Assembly: GCA_035942915.1 (NCBI GenBank)
Contig: DASZCR010000116.1
Span: 1-8,234, forward strand
Reading direction: 5' to 3'
Origin: DASZCR01 sp035942915
Lineage (GTDB): Bacteria > Acidobacteriota > Blastocatellia > Pyrinomonadales > Pyrinomonadaceae
Length of the DNA: 8,234 nt
Made by a program: the position numbers and the translations under genes. Positions 6,236 through 8,234 of this stretch are shown here, piece after piece. Under the pieces are notes generated by a model. That model had not been told where the DNA came from. It saw only the letters and a program-made list of their open reading frames with translations, and searched no databases. How positions within the stretch are numbered: the stretch's first letter is position 1; every line of letters starts with the position of its first letter.

Positions 6236-6844
6236 GTGAGAGAAGAGACCGTGCAGCAAGCTTCTTGTCGCCGCGCCGAGTGTGCGGCTGCATACCTCGA
6301 CGGCGAACTTGACGCCGCCGAGACGCTGCGCTTCGAGTCTCACCTGCGCGAGTGTGCGGCCTGCGGCGACGCCGTGCGCGAACAACGACGCCTGCTCTGT
6401 CTGCTCGACACGGCCTTCGGTGCGCGCCCCGCGCCCGGCGGCGAACTGCCCAGAGACTTCGCGCGCGTCGTCACGGCACGCGCGCAGACCGACATGAGCG
6501 GCCTGCGCCGCAAGTCCGAGCACCGGACGGCGCTGAAGATTTGCGTGGCGCTCGCCATCGCCTCGTTCGCTTTGACGGGCGCGGCGTCCTTCGACGTGGT
6601 CGTACGGCCGGTGCTGCGCGCACTGCGCGCCGTCGGCGGCCTCCTCGGCATGTTCGGCCACGCGCTCTTCGACGCCGCTTCGGGAGCCGTCATGATTTCA
6701 CGCGCCTTCGGCAGCCGTCTCGTCTCCGACCCAGACCCCTTCAGCTATCTCCAGTGGGCATTCCTCGCGGGCGCCGCCCTCCTGCTGCTGCGACTGATTG
6801 GCAACTACCACCGCGCGCGAGTCAACGACCAAGAGAATTTTTGA
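6236..6844 (+). CDS. zinc-finger anti-sigma factor with membrane segments
   Basis: The product is a 202-aa probable anti-sigma factor that would hold the preceding sigma factor at the membrane until a signal arrives. The N-terminal zf-HC2/ZAS domain (about residues 11-50) has the H-x3-C-x2-C motif as HLRECAAC (H36, C40, C43), the AYLDGEL helix typical of the family, and an N-terminal cysteine ligand, best C11 by spacing (C16 is the alternative). A hydrophobic segment at about 98-118 (TALKICVALAIASFALTGAA) and another at about 172-190 (WAFLAGAALLLLRLIG) suggest two membrane passes with a partly amphipathic region between. The GTG start at 6236 is supported by AGGTGA (6223-6228), 7 bases upstream and overlapping the sigma factor stop, so translation is likely coupled. 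GTG 6251 is an alternative. No homology to known signal sensors was recognised in the region between the helices. Confidence 0.85.
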   Translation: MREETVQQASCRRAECAAAYLDGELDAAETLRFESHLRECAACGDAVREQRRLLCLLDTAFGARPAPGGELPRDFARVVTARAQTDMSGLRRKSEHRTALKICVALAIASFALTGAASFDVVVRPVLRALRAVGGLLGMFGHALFDAASGAVMISRAFGSRLVSDPDPFSYLQWAFLAGAALLLLRLIGNYHRARVNDQENF

Positions 6845-7039
6845 ATAAGTATTCGGCGTCTGTTTGAAAACACTTCCTTCGTCTTCTGTGCCCCTCTCGC
6901 CACACCCGCGTGAGAATTTAAAATCCGGTTCCATGCGGAAGATGCGAGGGTCGCTAAGAGGAAGTGGAGGAATCGGCTCGGTAGTTTTCAGACAGGTTCG
7001 GATGACTGATTAGATTACTGTGTAGAGACAACTCTGTTC
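6845..7039 (+). other. intergenic region with a long inverted repeat
   Basis: These 195 bases separate the anti-sigma gene from the bactofilin-like gene. CTGTTTGAAAAC (6860-6871) can pair over 12 positions with GTTTTCAGACAG (6984-6995), with one G-U pair in RNA and a 112-base interval. The adjacent CACTTCCT (6871-6878) is complementary to AGGAAGTG (6959-6966). An AT-rich stretch GAATTTAAAAT (6913-6923) inside the interval could serve as a -10 region, but I see no convincing -35. No tRNA or known RNA is recognised. Confidence 0.45.
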
Positions 7040-8050
7040 GTGGAAGCGATTGTTTACAACGCGGGGGTGAGGTCGAGCGCGTCGCGTGGCGCGTGGTGGC
7101 GCATCGTCGTGTTGGCCTGCTTGTCGCTCGCGTGGGCCATCGTAGCGTGTGGACAGGAGCAGGAGGGAAGTCGCAGCAGCGCCGCCGCCGCTTCACCGCC
7201 TGCGGACGAGCGCGAGGAGTTGGTCGTCGAGGGTCGAGAGGGCAACTATGTCGGCGACGTGATTGTCTACGGGCGGCGCGTGCGCGTGCGCGGAACGATT
7301 CGTCATGGCGTCCTCGTCTTCGGCGGCGACGTGATAGTTGAGGGGCGCGTCGAGGGCGACGTGGGCGTCGTCGGCGGGACGGTGACGCAGCGCGAAGGCT
7401 CCTACATCGGCGGCGACGTGATGGTCATCGGCGGCGCTTATCATCACGGCAAGGCTGCGCCGGGCAGAAACCCTGAGAGCACGACCGTCATGATTGCGGG
7501 CTACGAGGAGGAGTTGCGTGAGATGGCTCGTAACCCTGCGTCGGTGCTCGCCCCGGCCTTCTCGCCCACCTATCTCGGCATCCGTCTGCTCTCGATTCTC
7601 GTCTGGTTCATCTTCTCTCTGGCCGTGACGGCCGTGACGCCGGGCGCGGTCAGCCGCGCGGCCGCACGCCTGCAACTGACGAGCATGAGAGTCGCGCTGA
7701 TAGGATTGGTCGGCGCGGTCGTCATCGGGCCGGGAGTGGTCTTAGCGCTCAGGTTTCTGCCACCGATGCTCGGCCTCGTCGTCTGGTTCACGGCCTTCGT
7801 CCTGCTGCTCGTGGCCTTCCTCTTCGGGCGCGTCGTCGTTCATGCGGCGACGGGGCGCTGGCTCCAGCGCGTGCTCTTGAGCGAGGAGCGGCGTTCGGAG
7901 TCGGTGGCGTTGCTGCTCGGCGCGAGTTTCTGGGCGGTCGTGTTGTCGCTGCCTTACGCGTGGCCGCTTGTGCTGGCAGGGCTGGCCGTCGTCAGTCTCG
8001 GTCTGGCTTTGACGGCGCGTTACCCGCTCGGATGGCGGCGCGCCTCCTGA
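7040..8050 (+). CDS. bactofilin-like beta-repeat membrane protein
   Basis: The product is an envelope protein of 336 aa. The N terminus carries Arg residues followed by a hydrophobic segment (WWRIVVLACLSLAWAIVAC, residues 19-37) ending in a lipobox-like IVAC|GQ, so it is a signal peptide, a lipoprotein signal or an anchor. After a Ser/Ala-rich spacer comes a Gly/Val-rich repeat domain (about 60-135): GDVIVYGRRVRVRGTI, GVLVFGGDVIVEGRVEGDV, GVVGGTV, GGDVMVIGGAY. These short alternating beta-strand units resemble the right-handed beta-helix of bactofilins (polymer-forming cytoskeletal proteins). The rest has about five hydrophobic helices (about 178-202, 218-240, 243-265, 288-307, 308-325). The start is uncertain: GTG 7040 and GTG 7067 are in frame and neither has a good ribosome binding site. 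Its place after a sigma/anti-sigma pair suggests a role in the envelope response, but the function is not known. Confidence 0.7.
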   Translation: MEAIVYNAGVRSSASRGAWWRIVVLACLSLAWAIVACGQEQEGSRSSAAAASPPADEREELVVEGREGNYVGDVIVYGRRVRVRGTIRHGVLVFGGDVIVEGRVEGDVGVVGGTVTQREGSYIGGDVMVIGGAYHHGKAAPGRNPESTTVMIAGYEEELREMARNPASVLAPAFSPTYLGIRLLSILVWFIFSLAVTAVTPGAVSRAAARLQLTSMRVALIGLVGAVVIGPGVVLALRFLPPMLGLVVWFTAFVLLLVAFLFGRVVVHAATGRWLQRVLLSEERRSESVALLLGASFWAVVLSLPYAWPLVLAGLAVVSLGLALTARYPLGWRRAS

Positions 8051-8079
8051 AAGCGCGCGGCAAGAAACGCCTACGAAAA

Positions 8080-8093
8080 GCGGCCAGCGCCGC
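8080..8093 (+). other. GC hairpin after the last gene
   Basis: GCGGC (8080-8084) pairs with GCCGC (8089-8093) around a 4-base loop, 30 bases after the stop of the bactofilin-like gene. No T run follows, so it is not a standard intrinsic terminator; it may stabilise the mRNA 3' end or be incidental in GC-rich DNA. Confidence 0.3.
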
Positions 8094-8115
8094 CTCCACG
8101 CACGCGCACATTCAG

Positions 8116-8146
8116 TAGAACATTTCCCCCATTAGTCATGTATAAT
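8116..8146 (+). promoter_or_regulatory. probable housekeeping promoter for a gene beyond the window
   Basis: A perfect TATAAT -10 box lies at 8141-8146 in a locally AT-rich patch within GC-rich sequence. The -35 is poor: AGAACA at 8117-8122, 18 bases upstream, matches TTGACA at three of six positions. Transcription would start near 8153 and run out of the window through the hairpin region at 8169-8217. No coding region starts in the remaining bases. Confidence 0.5.
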
Positions 8147-8168
8147 TCCAGCGTTTTCGGAATTAGAA

Positions 8169-8217
8169 GGGACACTCCCCGTTAGCCAGCGTCCCGGCGT
8201 CCGTGTCGGCGCGGGAC
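8169..8217 (+). other. competing inverted repeats in a putative leader
   Basis: GTCCCG (8191-8196) can pair with CGGGAC (8212-8217), and the helix can extend inward through a one-base bulge to a 6-base loop. The same GTCCC can instead pair with the upstream GGGAC (8169-8173). The two pairings exclude each other. They lie just downstream of the TATAAT box and so would be in the transcript leader. No known riboswitch or ribosomal leader was recognised, and the downstream gene is outside the window. Confidence 0.35.
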
Positions 8218-8234
8218 GACGAACAGCAGCGCGT

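Noticed and set aside
6843..6854. Small palindrome GAATA-AG-TATTC over the anti-sigma stop, considered as an operator or terminator
   Set aside because: Only 5-bp A/T-rich arms with a 2-base centre and no T run in the right place; such palindromes are common by chance.

Overview
The window is a GC-rich stretch in which every supported gene is on the + strand. Acidobacteriota (Blastocatellia-like) is the best guess. This is an inference from three things: a secretin with a C-terminal cohesin-like domain next to GspG-like pseudopilins, a sigma/anti-sigma pair followed by a bactofilin-like membrane protein, and the heptamer-rich intergenic repeat. No rRNA, tRNA or universal marker gene is present to confirm it.

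Region 1 (1-5468) is part of a type II secretion / type IV pilus-like locus. It holds the C-terminal end of a GspE/PilB motor ATPase, a large secretin (signal peptide, TPR-like region, STN/N0 and N1 domains, secretin core, Ala/Pro/Thr-rich linker, cohesin-like domain), two tandem GspG-like pseudopilins, and a divergent PilM/GspL-like protein. The ATPase would power pseudopilus assembly from the inner membrane, the pseudopilins would form the fibre, the secretin would be the outer-membrane gate, and the PilM-like protein would be a cytoplasmic platform component. No PilN/PilO (GspM), inner-membrane GspF/PilC or prepilin peptidase is seen here. The gap before the secretin (229-510) holds a weak terminator-like hairpin, an ECF-like promoter candidate, a second hairpin and a possible 14-codon leader ORF whose stop overlaps the secretin ribosome binding site.

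Region 2 (5469-5606) is an intergenic spacer. It carries an inverted array of 7-bp repeats, followed by a sequence matching the ECF sigma promoter pattern TGAAAC-N17-CGTA directly before the next gene.

Region 3 (5607-8050) is a regulatory and envelope module: an ECF sigma factor, its likely translationally coupled zinc-finger anti-sigma factor with membrane segments, and, after a 195-bp gap, a membrane protein with a bactofilin-like Gly/Val-rich beta-repeat domain and several C-terminal membrane helices. The simplest reading is an autoregulated envelope-stress switch.

Region 4 (8051-8234) has no gene. It holds a GC hairpin after the last stop, a perfect TATAAT -10 box and downstream inverted repeats that could fold in the leader of a gene lying outside the window.
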